Below are positions 63,152 through 64,000 of a stretch of DNA of 64,000 bases, in pieces. Each line of letters begins with the position of its first letter. The first letter of the stretch is position 1. The notes beneath the pieces are model-generated. The model searched no databases. It was not told the DNA's origin and saw nothing but the letters and a program-made list of their open reading frames with translations. The stretch covers positions 310,001 through 374,000 of the forward strand of contig CAWGDM010000002.1 in NCBI GenBank assembly GCA_963821345.1. Reading direction: 5' to 3'. The DNA is from WHSW01 sp963821345 (lineage in GTDB: Bacteria > Actinomycetota > Thermoleophilia > Solirubrobacterales > 70-9). Both the position numbers and the translations under genes were made by a program.

Positions 63152-64000
63152 CTAGTAGCCCGGCGGGTGGGTGGCGACGTAGCCGGTGTTGTCGCGCAGC
63201 GATGCCTGCCAGCGGGGCGGCGCCCCGGAAGTGTCGAAGCGAATGCCGGCGACCACCATGTACGCGTGGCCCGGATTCGAGTAGACGGTGATCCATTGGC
63301 CCGGCCCTGGATCGCCCCAGGTCATGAAGCCCGTCGAATCGAGCGGCGACGAGAGGAAGCCGCCGCCGTGCAACGCGAAGCTGACCGAGCCCGAGCAGTC
63401 ATAGCCGCTGGACTCGAAGGAACCGTGACCGCCGCCGTACACATACGGCGTATTCGTGATCTGGTTGCCCGCGGCGATCACGTCCTTCACCGCCTGCGGA
63501 GCGCTGGCCGGAGCCGTCGCGGTGCCGTCCGAGTTGATCGAGGCGGTCGACCCGTTAGGCGCCGGGACGTTCTCGACCGGAGCCGGTGACGACGGTGCAG
63601 CGGCGCCCGCCGGCGCAGGGGCCGGGGCCTGCAGCGCCTCGACCAGGCTGTTCTCCTGGCCCTTGAGCTTGTCGAGCTGCTCGCGCCGCTGCGCCTGCGC
63701 GGCGTTGAGCGCCGCCTCCTGAGCCTCGAGCGAAGCCCGCGATGCGGCGAGCGCCTGCTGGCGCTTGGCGATCGCCGCCCGGGCGTCCTCGATCCGAGCG
63801 ACCGAGGCTTCCATCTTGTCGACGTAGGAGTTGGCCGCCGCGCGCAGGTCGCGGACCCTGACGATCACGCCCGCCTGGTAGTCCTGAATCCGCTCGAGGT
63901 AGGTCGAGGTCGCGGCGAGCTCGTCGAAGTCGTCGGAGTTGAGCAGCATCGTGACCGTGTCGGGCTCGCCGTGGCGGTAGATCGAGACCAGCAGGCGCCG
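63152..64000 (-). CDS. NlpC/P60-type cell-wall hydrolase with coiled coil (5' end beyond window)
   Basis: The frame is open to base 64000, so the start and any signal peptide are outside. The visible N-terminal part (LLVSIYRHGEPDTVTMLL, DFDELAATSTYLERIQDYQAG) begins a long coiled coil up to about 110 residues. A Pro/Ala linker follows, then a C-terminal NlpC/P60-like domain with YVYGGGHGSFESSGYDCSGSVSFALHGGG (nucleophile Cys) and GHAYMVVAG (His). The layout is like PcsB/RipA peptidoglycan endopeptidases. Only 9 bases separate it from the NTF2-fold gene. Confidence 0.88.
   Translation of the reverse strand, partial: RRLLVSIYRHGEPDTVTMLLNSDDFDELAATSTYLERIQDYQAGVIVRVRDLRAAANSYVDKMEASVARIEDARAAIAKRQQALAASRASLEAQEAALNAAQAQRREQLDKLKGQENSLVEALQAPAPAPAGAAAPSSPAPVENVPAPNGSTASINSDGTATAPASAPQAVKDVIAAGNQITNTPYVYGGGHGSFESSGYDCSGSVSFALHGGGFLSSPLDSTGFMTWGDPGPGQWITVYSNPGHAYMVVAGIRFDTSGAPPRWQASLRDNTGYVATHPPGY

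Overview
The window is GC-rich chromosomal DNA from a bacterium, almost certainly an actinomycete-type lineage and most likely Thermoleophilia/Solirubrobacterales. The grounds are an actinobacterial integration host factor (mihF) beside gmk-rpoZ-coaBC, a pyrR-led pyrimidine operon with PyrK-dependent PyrD, several SnoaL-like proteins beginning MS(Q/K/R)EN, frequent GTG/TTG starts, and many apparently leaderless genes. The lineage call is inference; no rRNA is present. Both ends are cut inside genes (nrnA at base 1, an NlpC/P60 protein at base 64000).

From 1 to 19.6 kb nearly everything reads on the minus strand in three blocks. The first is the translation/termination operon rimP-nusA-infB-DUF503-rbfA-nrnA. 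The second is mihF-gmk-rpoZ-coaBC-TPR-dtd, with a 172-bp inverted-repeat element between mihF and gmk. The third is a pyrimidine operon, pyrR-pyrB-pyrC-(isochorismatase-like)-carA-(GNAT)-carB-pyrK-pyrD, whose genes mostly overlap by 4 bases and whose leader carries a PyrR-binding hairpin against the pyrR Shine-Dalgarno.

From 19.7 to 39 kb the content is mixed accessory and metabolic: a cNMP-binding protein, a class III aminotransferase, a haloalkane-dehalogenase-like hydrolase, acetolactate decarboxylase and RNase Z, a PD-(D/E)XK protein next to tRNA-Arg(CCG), and a SAM-I riboswitch with terminator in front of a compact threonine synthase / MoaD-like / cytidylyltransferase / NAD-sugar-dehydratase operon (the most interesting locus). 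It continues with CorA, an integrase remnant, PhoD-like phosphatase, a small stress/membrane cluster with tandem palindromic repeats, a SnoaL tandem array with a truncated third copy, an MDR reductase, a photolyase and an SDR-type protein.

From 39 to 64 kb there are HIT proteins, phosphomannomutase, a metallo-beta-lactamase protein, a lipid kinase, then rel-recJ, a fused secDF, ruvCAB-yebC, pdxST, a carotenoid oxygenase with a divergent PadR regulator, and envelope genes. Two normally indispensable genes (coaBC, secDF) each carry one frameshift, which points to assembly errors or real lesions. A roughly 40-bp dispersed repeat occurs at four gene borders.
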